Shown here: positions 44,246 to 53,875 of the stretch, one piece after another
Layout: every line of letters begins with the position of its first letter
Position numbering within the stretch: position 1 is the stretch's first letter
NCBI RefSeq assembly: GCF_900112255.1
Contig: NZ_FOLE01000002.1
Coordinates: forward strand, 503,854-567,853
Length of the DNA stretch: 64,000 nt
Direction: 5' to 3'
DNA from: Flexibacter flexilis DSM 6793
GTDB lineage: Bacteria; Bacteroidota; Bacteroidia; Cytophagales; Flexibacteraceae
Notes under the pieces: generated by a model
Told to the model about the DNA's origin: nothing
The model's input: the letters and a program-made list of their open reading frames with translations, nothing else
The model's database searches: none
Program-made: the position numbers and the translations under genes

Positions 44246-46378
44246 TTATTGTTTCACAATTTTCTGAACAATTTTTTGTCCTGCTATTTCCATTTGCAAG
44301 AAATAAACACCTTGCTTTATTTGTGTTGGCAGGTTTAGCGTATGTTCGCCCGCTTCTTGTTGACTCTCGTTTTGTTCCCAAATTTTGCGACCAAGTACAT
44401 CAGAGACCATCACTTTCACCGACTCAGGGCGAGGCAATGTATAATTCAACTGAGCTGCATTATCAAAAGGATTTGGCGCAACACTCACTTGGAACGCGCG
44501 AATCGCTTCTTCCATACCCAACAATGGATTTTTGGAAATCATTACATCGTCAATGAACAAACGATTACCCGTACGGCTTGTTACTTCAAATTTAAAACGC
44601 ACGTTGCTATAACTTGCATAATTACCCAAATTAACCAATTCTCTGCGCCATTGGGTAGCAGTTGGAGTAAATGTACCTGTGTAATAAGTAGTTCCAACAG
44701 TACTAAGCGGAGTTGTTACATTCGTCGCCGACTTATTATACAAAGCCGAAGACCATGTTCTGCCACAGTTGGTAGAAACATATACCTTCAGAATATCTCT
44801 GCTGGTACTGCTGATACGAGCATAAGCCACCTTAAAGCTCAAGTAAACGGGTTGAGCAACACTTGTTAAATCAAAACCCGAAGAAATAATATTACTTACG
44901 GTTTGATCAGGCAAAGAGGCGTTATCTATCATCAAAGAAGCCTCACCAGTAACCGAAGCTGCTGTAGAGCGTACAAATGACAAGCCTTCAGGCGAAGTTA
45001 CAGTCCAACTTTTATGTACATTCGTTAGAAAATTAGGAAAACTGCTTTCCTCAAAACTTTCTACAGTATCTAATTGTGCTGAATAATGAGGGGTTCCATC
45101 TCCGATTGTAAGATAATCTTCTTTGGTGATAGAATCTTTACCCGCACTATTGCTTGTTACTAACATAACAGGATATACGCCAGGGGTAGAATAAATAGCA
45201 GAAATCGTTTGTCCGTACATAATTGGAGAATCTGCACCAGCCAATACCCATTTATACTTCACGCTTGCCAAAGAATCAGCCGATACGTTATAAGCAGAGC
45301 CTGTCAAAGAAAGTGGCGAACCCGAGCAAGCCGTTCTGATATTTATATTAAAATCAGGATTTGGAGCACATAGTGCCGTTACATAACCATTGTTTGTACC
45401 AGTTAATATACGGTTGCTCTGTGTCCAAAGGTTACTACGAGCACCTATAGAAGAAGCCAAGGCAGTACGCATACGCGTTACCTGTCCTTTGGTGTACATA
45501 CGCTCACAAGAAGAATAATCCATGTAGTTTTCTACGTTAGCCGTCTCACCTGCATTACAACCAGCCATGGTTTTATTACAGTTTTGCCCCGCCACACCAA
45601 TAGTGTTAGGGGTATCCGCTACACCGTCATCAATATTACAATTACTTGCCGAACCAGGTGTATTAGAACTGCCCCATGTATGCGCTAGGTTAAAAAAGTG
45701 CCCCGTTTCGTGAGTCAGTGTACGAGCAGCTAAATTGCTACTGCCACTAGCCCCAATACTTCCAAATTGAGATGCACGACAAACAATACCCTCATACTGA
45801 GCGGCTACCGAACCAGGATAATGCGCATAAGCACCTGCACCCGAAGCGATATTAGCGACAACCCAAATGTTCAAATAACGTGTACCCCAACTCTTAACTA
45901 CATCTTTTATGGTATTGTCAGCGTTATTAGTAAGTTCTGATACTGTGCGTGTTACACCCATAGTACAGTTACCCAAAGGATCTTTTTTGGCCAAACGAAA
46001 CTCTACATTCGGATTACCAATACGCGACTTAAACATCGGGTACACTTCACTGGTATCGCTATTTAATAATTGAAAATCTTCGTTAAGAATACGGATGGCA
46101 TCCAACACTTGGTCGTAACTAACATTTTCTACGCCGTAGTTATGTACTACGTGCACGACCACAGGAATAACTAAGGTACTATCAGCCATATCCATTACAC
46201 TAGCCTGTAAATTAGGCTGTTGTAATCGTTGGCTTTCAAGTTGTTGCAACAATAAAGGATTGGCTTCTAATAGCTTTTGCATCTCCTCGTCCGTACCGCA
46301 ACGACGATACTCCTGAGCTTGCACACTACCCAAACCAATAAGGGCTAAACTGAGTAAGGTTAAAATCTTTTTTTTCAT
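44246..46378 (-). CDS. Secreted zinc metalloprotease (M43, pappalysin-like) with PKD domain and T9SS signal
   Basis: The protein has 710 residues and a signal peptide (about 1-21, SVQAQ). The catalytic site is LTHETGHFFNLAHTWG, with zinc ligands His223 and His227 plus His233 and glutamate 224. The met-turn NYMDYSSCERMYT follows. A PKD-like domain (about 340-430) and a jelly-roll beta region (about 450-620) come next, and the last about 80 residues are a type A T9SS signal (APNPFDNAAQLNYTLP...GQKIVQKIVKQ). It is a secreted protease, probably of the M43B cytophagalysin type. Confidence 0.93.
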   Translation of the reverse strand: MKKKILTLLSLALIGLGSVQAQEYRRCGTDEEMQKLLEANPLLLQQLESQRLQQPNLQASVMDMADSTLVIPVVVHVVHNYGVENVSYDQVLDAIRILNEDFQLLNSDTSEVYPMFKSRIGNPNVEFRLAKKDPLGNCTMGVTRTVSELTNNADNTIKDVVKSWGTRYLNIWVVANIASGAGAYAHYPGSVAAQYEGIVCRASQFGSIGASGSSNLAARTLTHETGHFFNLAHTWGSSNTPGSASNCNIDDGVADTPNTIGVAGQNCNKTMAGCNAGETANVENYMDYSSCERMYTKGQVTRMRTALASSIGARSNLWTQSNRILTGTNNGYVTALCAPNPDFNINIRTACSGSPLSLTGSAYNVSADSLASVKYKWVLAGADSPIMYGQTISAIYSTPGVYPVMLVTSNSAGKDSITKEDYLTIGDGTPHYSAQLDTVESFEESSFPNFLTNVHKSWTVTSPEGLSFVRSTAASVTGEASLMIDNASLPDQTVSNIISSGFDLTSVAQPVYLSFKVAYARISSTSRDILKVYVSTNCGRTWSSALYNKSATNVTTPLSTVGTTYYTGTFTPTATQWRRELVNLGNYASYSNVRFKFEVTSRTGNRLFIDDVMISKNPLLGMEEAIRAFQVSVAPNPFDNAAQLNYTLPRPESVKVMVSDVLGRKIWEQNESQQEAGEHTLNLPTQIKQGVYFLQMEIAGQKIVQKIVKQ

Positions 46379-46681
46379 AAGACAAAAGGTAAAGTAACTG
46401 GAAATGAAATCGCAATTTCCGCAAAGTTACGGAATTATCCAGAAATTTTAGCCCTACGCTTTACTCAGTTTGGCCACTATAAACAAAATTTATTACGCCA
46501 AAAACTGCGTTTTTTTATTGCATTGTCCAGTCCAAAACAATGAAACATACAAAAATAATATATTTACAATCAGTAATTTATATTATTAAAGTCATCATAC
46601 ATCAAACCCTTGAACACCTACCTGTCAGGCATTTAGCTCAAGGCATTAGGCAATTGTTTCGGATGGCTTTGGCCTGAGCCT
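46379..46681. other. Intergenic region, 303 bp
   Basis: It lies upstream of the metalloprotease gene and downstream of the ATP-grasp gene. It carries the -7 box above and, near 46635-46678, an imperfect GC-rich inverted repeat (GGC/GCC pairs). No gene is visible. Confidence 0.45.
46422..46429 (-). promoter_or_regulatory. Predicted -7 box of the metalloprotease gene
   Basis: TAACTTTG on the minus strand matches TAnnTTTG, 44 bp upstream of the ATG. No TTG is found at the usual spacing. Confidence 0.35.
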
Positions 46682-47791
46682 CTACACAAGGAAACGCTTA
46701 TCTGATTGATAAATGAAATAACCGCTTCGGTCTGCACTACATTCGATATTACGTAGTTCCGTATCCGAAATATCAGATTCTACGATTTCTTGGTGGCTCG
46801 TGCTATTTTGCAACAATGGCAGTATTCTTTCTGTTTCTTTACATAAGAAATACACGCCCGACGATTTTTTAAACGTAGAAACAGGTTCTTCAAATGTTCC
46901 TAAAGCTACTTCTATCACTCCTCGAACAAAGTCATAACCTGTTGAGAGTTTTACCAAATCCGAGCCAATAAAATCGCCGCCCATTCGTGCGCCCACTTCA
47001 ATCACAAACACTTCTCCTGATTCTGTTATTTTTAATTCCGCATGACTGGCTCCGTAATGTATATTCAAGGCAGAAAGGGACTTGTAGGTTTGTTCTTTAA
47101 TTTTTTCCTGAATTTCGGGACTCAACAAACTTGGCTGATGATGCTCCAGTTCCACGAAATAAGGTTCTTTGGTTGTTACCTTGTCGGTGATGGCCAAAAT
47201 ATAATGTTTGCCTTTCCAAGAAATTCCTTCCACACTTACTTCCGAGCCCGAAACATATTCTTCGATAATGGCTTGTTTAGAAAATGCCTCTTTTTGCGCA
47301 CGCAATACCGCTTCCGACAAATCTTCAGGATTTTCTACTTTCATTACGCCTCTACTGCCAGACCTATCCGTTGGTTTAACAATCAGCGGATAACGCAAAT
47401 GGGCTGCCGAATACGCTTCGCTGGCAATAAGAAAACGAGGCGACGAAACGCCAAACTCCTCAAACCGACGGCGCATTTTATACTTATCTGTTGCCACTAA
47501 GGCATCTTCGTAACCGTTGGAAAGCAATCCCATACTTTGAGCCACAAAACAAACCGTTGGTACAGCCGCGTCGGAGGCGATAGTTGTAATGCCATCAATC
47601 TGAACTTGTTGGCAAATTTTTAAGATTTCTTCTTTGTCCAGAATAGAAATCGGATAAAAATAACTGGCATAATCTTTACACACAGCTCCCTCCGCCCACG
47701 CAAAACAATGCGTTTCAATTCCCATCTCTACCGCTTTTTTCACTAAAGGTAATTGCAAATAACTTGCACCAATGATAGCCAGCTTTTTCAT
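46682..47791 (-). CDS. ATP-grasp domain enzyme, orphan
   Basis: The start at 47791 (369 residues, MKKLAIIGASYLQLPLV) is chosen from the Rossmann-like N-terminal start. ATP-grasp features are RYPLIVKPTDRSGSRGVM (nucleotide-binding Lys and flexible loop), IIEEYVSGSEVSVEGIS, and the metal and substrate residues in ELKITESGEVFVIEVGARMGGDFI. Related enzymes join a carboxylate to an amine with ATP, as PurK, PurT and carbamoyl-phosphate synthase relatives do. No partner enzyme or biosynthetic gene is next to it, so the substrates are unknown. Confidence 0.85.
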   Translation of the reverse strand: MKKLAIIGASYLQLPLVKKAVEMGIETHCFAWAEGAVCKDYASYFYPISILDKEEILKICQQVQIDGITTIASDAAVPTVCFVAQSMGLLSNGYEDALVATDKYKMRRRFEEFGVSSPRFLIASEAYSAAHLRYPLIVKPTDRSGSRGVMKVENPEDLSEAVLRAQKEAFSKQAIIEEYVSGSEVSVEGISWKGKHYILAITDKVTTKEPYFVELEHHQPSLLSPEIQEKIKEQTYKSLSALNIHYGASHAELKITESGEVFVIEVGARMGGDFIGSDLVKLSTGYDFVRGVIEVALGTFEEPVSTFKKSSGVYFLCKETERILPLLQNSTSHQEIVESDISDTELRNIECSADRSGYFIYQSDKRFLV

Positions 47792-47976
47792 AAAAAATAT
47801 ATGTAATAATATTAAAAACAATTAATAACTTTATCAATTATAAATATTCCCAACAAAAATAATAAATATTGCTTCTAAAAAATAAAGCAAATCTACCATA
47901 ATATAAATTCATTTATAGGGGAAAATGTATATTTATTAATGAACGGCCTCGCAAACAATACTGACCAATTTATTCC

Positions 47977-48026
47977 AAAAATAGCCAAAGCCACAACCTT
48001 CATTTTGTAGGCTATGGCTTTGGCTA
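47977..48026 (-). terminator. Terminator after pgk
   Basis: The arms TAGCCAAAGCCA (47982-47993) and TGGCTTTGGCTA (48015-48026) form a perfect 12-bp stem, followed on the minus strand by T5. Confidence 0.85.
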
Positions 48027-48054
48027 AAATATCTACAAAAGACTGTCTGTCAGC

Positions 48055-49239
48055 TTATTGCAATGCTGCCACACCAGGAAGTACTTTGCCTTCCATGTAT
48101 TCGAGCAACGCACCGCCACCCGTCGAAACATACGACACGTCATCGCCGAAACCAAGACTGTTCACAGCCGCCGCCGAGTCGCCGCCGCCGATAAGTGAGA
48201 AACCGCCTTTTTTAGTAGCTTCCACCACCGCACGCGCTACGCTTTCCGTTCCTTTGGCGAAGTTTGGCATCTCGAACACACCCATCGGGCCGTTCCAAAG
48301 CACTGTTTTAGAATCTTTTATCACTGCCACAAACGCCTCAATTGCTTTAGGACCAATGTCTAAGCCCATGTAGCCATCAGGAATCGCGGAGTTGTCGGCC
48401 AATTGCGTATTTGCATCGTTTTTGAACGCATCAGCTACCAACGAATCCACAGGTAAAAGCAAGTTCACGCCTTTTTCTTTTGCTTTGATAATCAACTCAT
48501 TAGCCAAATCCAATTTATCGGCTTCCACCAACGAGTTACCAATGTTACCGCCTTGCGCTTTGAAGAACGTGTAAGCCATGCCGCCGCCAATAATTAAGTT
48601 GTCCACGCGGTCGAGCAAACGTTCAATAATCAAGATTTTGTCCGAAATTTTCGCGCCGCCCATAATGGCCGTATAAGGTTTGGCGGCATTTTCCAACACT
48701 TTTTGCGCGTTGTCAAGCTCGGCTTGCATTACCAAACCGCAAATTTTCTCCGAAACAAATTGCGCAATAATCGCCGTAGAAGCGTGGGCACGGTGTGCCG
48801 TTCCGAAAGCGTCGTTTACATATACTTCGCCCAATGCCGCTAATTTTTGCGCAAAAGCCGCATCGCCTTTTTCTTCTTCTTTGTAGAAACGTAAGTTTTC
48901 CAAAAGCAAAATTTCGCCTGCTTTCAAGCTGGCAGCCAAGGTTGTAGCTTGCTCGCCGATGCAGTCATCCGCAAATTTCACAGGACGGCCAAAAGTCGCT
49001 TCCAAAGGTTTTACCAAATGTTTAAGCGAATATTTTTCTTCTGGACCTGTTTTCGGGCGGCCTAAGTGCGACATCAAAATAACCGAACCGCCATCGTTTA
49101 GGATTTTGGTAATCGTGGGCACAGTGGCTCTGATGCGTGTGTCGTCGGTTACTTCAAATTGAGCATTTAGTGGCACGTTGAAGTCCACGCGAATAAGGGC
49201 TTTTTTGCCTGCGAAGTTGTAATCGTTGATTGTCTTCAT
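48055..49239 (-). CDS. pgk: Phosphoglycerate kinase
   Basis: The protein has 394 residues, the family length. Signatures are [56 protein letters not shown], and the C-terminal [31 protein letters not shown]. It makes ATP from 1,3-bisphosphoglycerate in glycolysis. It stands alone, with no gap gene beside it. Confidence 0.97.
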   Translation of the reverse strand: MKTINDYNFAGKKALIRVDFNVPLNAQFEVTDDTRIRATVPTITKILNDGGSVILMSHLGRPKTGPEEKYSLKHLVKPLEATFGRPVKFADDCIGEQATTLAASLKAGEILLLENLRFYKEEEKGDAAFAQKLAALGEVYVNDAFGTAHRAHASTAIIAQFVSEKICGLVMQAELDNAQKVLENAAKPYTAIMGGAKISDKILIIERLLDRVDNLIIGGGMAYTFFKAQGGNIGNSLVEADKLDLANELIIKAKEKGVNLLLPVDSLVADAFKNDANTQLADNSAIPDGYMGLDIGPKAIEAFVAVIKDSKTVLWNGPMGVFEMPNFAKGTESVARAVVEATKKGGFSLIGGGDSAAAVNSLGFGDDVSYVSTGGGALLEYMEGKVLPGVAALQ

Positions 49240-49299
49240 GTATTTTTCTTTTTGCTTTTGGTAGCAAGTAAAATAGGTAAAATATTAAAAATCAATTAT

Positions 49300-49689
49300 T
49301 TAAGCAATTTTCTTAAACCCAAAAACCATCGCTACATAAGCCGAAGGTTTGGAGCGCACCGCCTCGTTGTAGGCTTTGAGCGCGGCTTCATATTTTTTGC
49401 GGGCTTGCACTACGCTTTGGGCTTGGGTGTCGGCCTCAGCCAATGTTTTTACATTTTGCCAAGCTTGTTCGGACACTTGCGCCTGATTCGTTTGTAATTG
49501 TTGGGCTAACGTTTGCCACTCTGGCGCGGTGTTTTGTTGGGCAGCTTGTCCCAACACCTGCAACTGTTCGCGTAAAGACTGCGCCGTGTTGCGGACGCTT
49601 TCCCGAAACTGCGATAAAGAGTAATAATTTACAATTCCCCACAAAAAAATAATCCCCAACGTTACTAAAATAATCGGCAATAATCCCAT
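49300..49689 (-). CDS. LemA-like membrane-anchored protein
   Basis: The start at 49689 (129 residues, MGLLPIILVTLGIIFLWGI) gives one N-terminal membrane anchor. The rest is a long helical part (Gln/Ala-rich coiled coil, about 30-95) that ends in ARKKYEAALKAYNEAVRS and AYVAMVFGF. This resembles the LemA C-terminal pattern YNxxVxxFPxxxxAxxxGF, although it is shorter than usual. The function of LemA is unknown; it is usually associated with the cell envelope. Confidence 0.65.
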   Translation of the reverse strand: MGLLPIILVTLGIIFLWGIVNYYSLSQFRESVRNTAQSLREQLQVLGQAAQQNTAPEWQTLAQQLQTNQAQVSEQAWQNVKTLAEADTQAQSVVQARKKYEAALKAYNEAVRSKPSAYVAMVFGFKKIA

Positions 49690-50184
49690 GTTTTGTTGTT
49701 TATTGATAATAATTATAAAAAAACAATTCAAATTTGGCCATACAAAAGTATAAAACAGCCCTAGTTTTACGCTATCGTTTATCTGCATAGCCAAAGGCCA
49801 AATGTAAAAAAAAGGCCACGAAGGACAATAAGAAACGTTCTTTTTATTGTGCACTTGTACACTCTTCATCCATAAATCCCCCAGCAAACTTGAACGCAGA
49901 CGGCCATCTAAAGTAGTTAATATTCTTCAAAATCGCCCTCTCCCCTTTTCATCCGCTATCTGGCATTTTTGGCGCATCTATTATTCCAAACAATCACCCC
50001 AACAACCCAAAGCACGCGTTCCACACAATACTTACGCACCGATATATTTTAAAATTCGCCGTTTATCATTTATCTTTAGCATCACACACCCTTTTTCCCG
50101 AATTTTCCTTAACAATTTGGCCGTAAGGCTGGTTTTATTTCGGAAATCATCAAAAAAATATAGAGTCAAAACTTCGTTTGGAGT
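49690..50184. other. Divergent intergenic region, 495 bp
   Basis: It separates the LemA-like gene (minus) and the ABC ATPase gene (plus). A TACTTTTG-like box lies at 49743-49750 on the minus strand without a spaced TTG. On the plus strand TATCTTTA near 50068 is a weak candidate. No gene or RNA is visible. Confidence 0.45.
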
Positions 50185-50946
50185 ATGTCAGCAGAAAACA
50201 AAGTAATTATTCAGACCGAAAATATAGGCCGTCGCTACGTGATGGGGCATGAAGTAATCGAAGCCCTCAAAAGCGTAACCATCAGCATACGCCAAGGTGA
50301 ATATGTGGCATTTATGGGGCCATCGGGTTCGGGTAAATCTACGCTCATGAACATCATTGGGGCCTTGGATACGCCATCGTCGGGGCGTTATGTACTCAAC
50401 GGAAAAGACGTGTCCAATATGGGCGAAGACGAACTGGCCGAAATTCGTAACAAAGAAATTGGCTTTGTGTTTCAGACATTTAACCTTTTGCCGCGTTCGT
50501 CGGCACTGGACAACGTAGCCTTACCGCTTATTTATGCGGGTTACAGCAAATCCGAACGTACCGAAATGGCCATGAATGCTTTGCGCGGCGTGGGTTTGGA
50601 AAATCGCGCCAGCCACAAACCCAACGAACTCTCAGGCGGGCAACGCCAACGCGTGGCTATTGCCAGAGCTTTGGTAAACAATCCGAGTATCATTTTGGCC
50701 GACGAACCAACGGGTAACTTGGATTCCAAGACTTCTTACGACATCATGGACTTGTTCGAGGAGCTGCACAAAAAAGGCAATACCATCATCATGGTAACGC
50801 ACGAAGAAGACATAGCCCACTACGCACACCGCATCGTGCGCTTGCGTGATGGCTTGGTAGAAAGCGACAAAATCAACGAAAACGTAACCAACGCACGTTT
50901 GGCCGCAGAGCAAGCCGCCGCCGCCAAAGCCGCTGTTGTTGTTTAA
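50185..50946 (+). CDS. ABC transporter ATP-binding protein (MacB/LolD-like)
   Basis: The protein has 253 residues. Walker [10 protein letters not shown] is at about 45-53, the signature [16 protein letters not shown] follows, Walker B is [15 protein letters not shown], and the H-loop is [12 protein letters not shown]. The pattern [12 protein letters not shown] and [15 protein letters not shown] is that of the MacB/LolD group, which works with FtsX-like permeases for export or lipoprotein release. No permease gene is next to it. The WYL regulator gene follows after 24 bp, so they may be one transcript. Confidence 0.9.
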   Translation: MSAENKVIIQTENIGRRYVMGHEVIEALKSVTISIRQGEYVAFMGPSGSGKSTLMNIIGALDTPSSGRYVLNGKDVSNMGEDELAEIRNKEIGFVFQTFNLLPRSSALDNVALPLIYAGYSKSERTEMAMNALRGVGLENRASHKPNELSGGQRQRVAIARALVNNPSIILADEPTGNLDSKTSYDIMDLFEELHKKGNTIIMVTHEEDIAHYAHRIVRLRDGLVESDKINENVTNARLAAEQAAAAKAAVVV

Positions 50947-50970
50947 TGTTATTTTCAATCAAAAAATAAA

Positions 50971-52002
50971 ATGCCTGCCAACAAACTTGCCCTGATTCGC
51001 TACCAAGCCATTGACCAATGTCTGCAAAACAGATACAAAAAATGGACTTTGGACGACTTGGTGCAGGCTTGTTCGGAGGCAGTTTATGAGTACGAAGGCA
51101 TACGCGGCGGCGTGAGCAAACGCACCGTGCAACTCGATATTCAGAATATGCGTAGTTCCAAATTTGGCTACGAAGCTCCCATTATTGTACTCGACAAAAA
51201 ATATTATACCTACGAAAATCCGCAATACAGCATCCGCAACGTACCCGTTTCCAAGCACGATTTGCAGATACTTTCCGAAGCGGTTGGGCTGCTCAAGCAG
51301 TTCAAAAACTTTGGGTATTATGAGGATTTGGGCAATTTGGTGAGCAAACTCGAAGCCAAAATCAGCAAGAAACAAAACGAAGGCCGTAGTTTTATTGACC
51401 TCGAAAAAAACGAGCAAGTGAAGGGCTTGCAATGGCTCGACGTGTTGCATAAAGCCATTCTCCAACAAAGCGTTTTGCAGGTTGATTACAAGTCATTTAA
51501 GGCCAGAAATACCGAAAATCTGAACTTTTCGCCGTATCTGCTCAAAGAATACCGAAACCGTTGGTTTTTGTTGGGTAGCACAAGCAAAAATGCGGTGCGT
51601 TTGTTGGCTCTGGACAGGATTCAGGACGTAAAAGAAATGCCTGCCGCGACCTATATCGCCCCGACCAAACTCGACGTACAAACTTTTTTTGATGACGTAA
51701 TCGGCGTAACCAAAGCCGTTGGCCAACAGCCCATACTCATTACGCTTTGGGCAGATGCTGCCAGCACGCCGTATTTGCTTACCAAGCCGCTACACAGCAG
51801 CCAACAAGTAACAACGACCAACCCCGACGGCTCTGTCCAGTTGCAAATCAGGGTAGTTTGGAACTTTGAATTAGAACGCGAAATCTTGGGTTTTGGGGAA
51901 ACCATGCGCGTGATTTCGCCGCCGCTTTTGGCCAAGAAAATCCGAAAACGCACACAGCAAATGTTGCAACAGTACCTACAAGAAAACGAACCCAAACATT
52001 AG
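50971..52002 (+). CDS. WYL-domain transcriptional regulator
   Basis: The protein has 343 residues. An N-terminal DNA-binding part (about 1-70, SKRTVQLDIQNMR) is followed by a linker, and the WYL domain lies at about 180-250, with EYRNRWFLLGSTSKNAVRLLALDRI carrying the typical W-F-L and R residues. WYL domains sense nucleotides or single-stranded nucleic acids, and many regulate defence genes. It starts 24 bp after the ABC ATPase gene. Its nearest downstream neighbour is the RES-domain gene, on the opposite strand. A regulatory link is a guess. Confidence 0.85.
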   Translation: MPANKLALIRYQAIDQCLQNRYKKWTLDDLVQACSEAVYEYEGIRGGVSKRTVQLDIQNMRSSKFGYEAPIIVLDKKYYTYENPQYSIRNVPVSKHDLQILSEAVGLLKQFKNFGYYEDLGNLVSKLEAKISKKQNEGRSFIDLEKNEQVKGLQWLDVLHKAILQQSVLQVDYKSFKARNTENLNFSPYLLKEYRNRWFLLGSTSKNAVRLLALDRIQDVKEMPAATYIAPTKLDVQTFFDDVIGVTKAVGQQPILITLWADAASTPYLLTKPLHSSQQVTTTNPDGSVQLQIRVVWNFELEREILGFGETMRVISPPLLAKKIRKRTQQMLQQYLQENEPKH

Positions 52003-52043
52003 CCATAAAAAAAACCATTGCTTACAAAAACAATGGCTTTTTT
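52001..52043 (+). terminator. Terminator after the WYL regulator gene
   Basis: AGCCAT (52001-52006) can pair with ATGGCT (52033-52038), or CCATTG (52015-52020) with CAATGG (52031-52036). A T6 run follows. The stem overlaps the stop codon. Confidence 0.65.
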
Positions 52044-52225
52044 AATAGATTAATGTATGGAAAAGTAATTTCATAAAATTCAGGGTGAATTTGGAAGGTT
52101 TAAAAAGTATCTGGATAATTATTTAGGCAATAATAGCCTTCTTTTTTTACAAAATCAAGCATCAAAAAAATAACATTTCTAAAAAATATAACATAGTTTA
52201 TTCTGATTTGCTTTTTCAGAATCCG

Positions 52226-52267
52226 AAAAAAGCCTTCTTGCTATCTTTCCCGACAACAAGAAGGCTT
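52226..52267 (-). terminator. Terminator beyond the leuS 3' copy
   Basis: The arms AAGCCTTCTTG (52230-52240) and CAAGAAGGCTT (52257-52267) are a perfect 11-bp stem with a T run on the minus strand. It sits directly after the duplicated leuS end and may be the former leuS terminator. Confidence 0.75.
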
Positions 52268-52292
52268 CGTATTTGTTTTTCCTCAAAAAAAG

Positions 52293-52398
52293 CAAATTAC
52301 ATTACCACATTCACGCGTTTTTGCGGCACAACAATCACTTTTTTGGGTGCTTTGCCTTCCAACCATTTTTGTACGGCTTCGTTGGCCAACACTTCGGC
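52293..52398 (-). pseudogene. Duplicated 3' end of leuS (fragment)
   Basis: This 106-bp stretch matches the true leuS 3' end at 53872-53977 at 104 of 106 positions and keeps the reading frame up to the stop codon. One difference changes a Leu to Arg near the C-terminus; the other is silent. Upstream of 52398 the match stops abruptly. It has no start, so it cannot be a working gene. It flanks the RES gene as a scar of integration or duplication. Confidence 0.9.
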
Positions 52399-52507
52399 GG
52401 CTGTAACTTACGAAGCAGCAGAATCAGAAGGTTTGTTTAAAGCGATGTAACCAATATTTTTCCTATGCCCAGAAAGTTGATAGAAATTTTCGGGGCGTTT
52501 TTTGTTA

Positions 52508-53773
52508 CTATGATTTAGTTACGATAAAACTCCAATTACCCAAAGATTTAGCAGTAGCAAAATATGGGGATTTAGGATATTTCTTGTAAATGCTCGAAAA
52601 TTTAATAAGATTGGCTAGTGAATCAATTGGCATTCGAGAAACAATGCTTTTTTCTTTCAAAATTTTCTCTATTTTCCCAAAAGAGGAATTAATATAAGAA
52701 CTCCAACGACCTTTGGTAAGCATAATTTTTTTTGACTTTTCCTCCCTTGTAAGAGCTTTACCTAACGTTGCTGTTGAAGAATTATTCAACAATTCTTCAC
52801 GTTTTAAATTTATTGGCTCTGTCAAATTAAAAATATCGCTTACTTTTTCGCAATAGCCTTTGTTTTTGATTTTTCTGGCAGGAAATACATAATTGTATGC
52901 TGACACATTTTTTAATTTTGAGTAATCTACTTTGGTAGATGGATACCTGATTCCGTCTATATATTCATCTTCAGCTATATATTGGGTCAGTAGCTGAGGA
53001 ATGATATATTCTGGTTTAAAAGGTTTTTCGTGATGCTTTGTTCTGACAGAACAAGCAATCATTAAAGGAAATGTAGCAAGGGAACGAATTACTAGAACAT
53101 AGATTTTACTACCACGATTGAGTGCCTCTAATATTTCTTGTACTCGGTCTATAGATAAAACACAATAATCGCCGCCTTTATTAAGTTTGAAAGAAGAAAA
53201 CCATAATTTCTTTAACGAATATTCATTAAATTCTTTCCAGCAAACAAAAGTAGAACTACCCAAGTATAGGGCAGGAAAACCAGGAATACTATATCTTGTC
53301 GTGCCAATAAGATGCCTATTTTCAAAACCTATATGAAATAAGTCTGTTTTGGTAAATAATTTATTTTCGTCTTTCCTTGTGCGATATAATGGTGATTCTA
53401 TTCCACTAAACATAGAATATTTTCTGCCAAACAATTCTTTTATTTTCGTTACTTTAAGAGTCCTTTTGAATTTTTGATAAGAGGCTGCGGGTTTTCCTTC
53501 ATAATAGAGAGTTAAAACCTTTTTTAACCCATTAATTAGCGTTTTAATACGACCATTAAAGTCATCAATATTTGAAAAAGATAAATTACTTTGACTGTTA
53601 TTCAATTCTATACAAGATTTTACAATGCTTTGTTGTTCTTCTTTCTTTATAAAATTGTAATAGTCATCTAATTTATTAAACAAGAAATCTTTAAATTCCA
53701 GAGTTGTGTTATTTTCCATTGGAATTTCAAAGGACTGTTGCATTTCTACTAAAAGGCTCTTTAAGTTACTCAT
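52508..53773 (-). CDS. RES-domain protein (putative NAD+-degrading toxin)
   Basis: The protein has 421 residues. The RES pattern is at about 128-182: PLYRTR with the two conserved Arg, an about 25-residue step, then GTTRYSIPGFPALYLGSSTF and a conserved E in CWKEFN. RES toxins such as ParT and MbcT act on NAD+ by phosphorolysis or on protein targets. The N-terminal about 125 and C-terminal about 190 residues are unassigned and the protein is longer than typical RES toxins. There is no Xre-type antitoxin gene next to it. The gene is AT-rich and bounded by leuS copies, so horizontal acquisition is likely. Confidence 0.6.
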   Translation of the reverse strand: MSNLKSLLVEMQQSFEIPMENNTTLEFKDFLFNKLDDYYNFIKKEEQQSIVKSCIELNNSQSNLSFSNIDDFNGRIKTLINGLKKVLTLYYEGKPAASYQKFKRTLKVTKIKELFGRKYSMFSGIESPLYRTRKDENKLFTKTDLFHIGFENRHLIGTTRYSIPGFPALYLGSSTFVCWKEFNEYSLKKLWFSSFKLNKGGDYCVLSIDRVQEILEALNRGSKIYVLVIRSLATFPLMIACSVRTKHHEKPFKPEYIIPQLLTQYIAEDEYIDGIRYPSTKVDYSKLKNVSAYNYVFPARKIKNKGYCEKVSDIFNLTEPINLKREELLNNSSTATLGKALTREEKSKKIMLTKGRWSSYINSSFGKIEKILKEKSIVSRMPIDSLANLIKFSSIYKKYPKSPYFATAKSLGNWSFIVTKS

Positions 53774-53828
53774 TTTTATATATGTTTTTATACTGATAAA
53801 TATACAAAATTACATTATAAATTCCCTC

Positions 53829-53862
53829 AAAAAAAACGGCTTCACTCTGAAAGCGAAGCCGT
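53829..53862 (-). terminator. Terminator after leuS
   Basis: The arms ACGGCTTC (53836-53843) and GAAGCCGT (53855-53862) form a stem, with a T run on the minus strand. It differs in sequence from the terminator beyond the leuS copy. Confidence 0.75.
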
Positions 53863-53875
53863 CCATTCATTCAAA

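Larger units (their letters stand above)
52003..52507. other. Intergenic region of 505 bp with leuS remnant
   Basis: It holds the terminator of the WYL gene, the terminator at 52226-52267 and the duplicated leuS 3' end (52293-52398). From 52408 to 52518 an open minus-strand frame of about 36 codons directly follows the RES gene. Its origin is unclear. Confidence 0.6.

Noticed and set aside
52208-52450. 80-codon plus-strand frame over the leuS copy
   Set aside because: It is antisense to the duplicated leuS end and matches the same antisense frame over the true leuS end.
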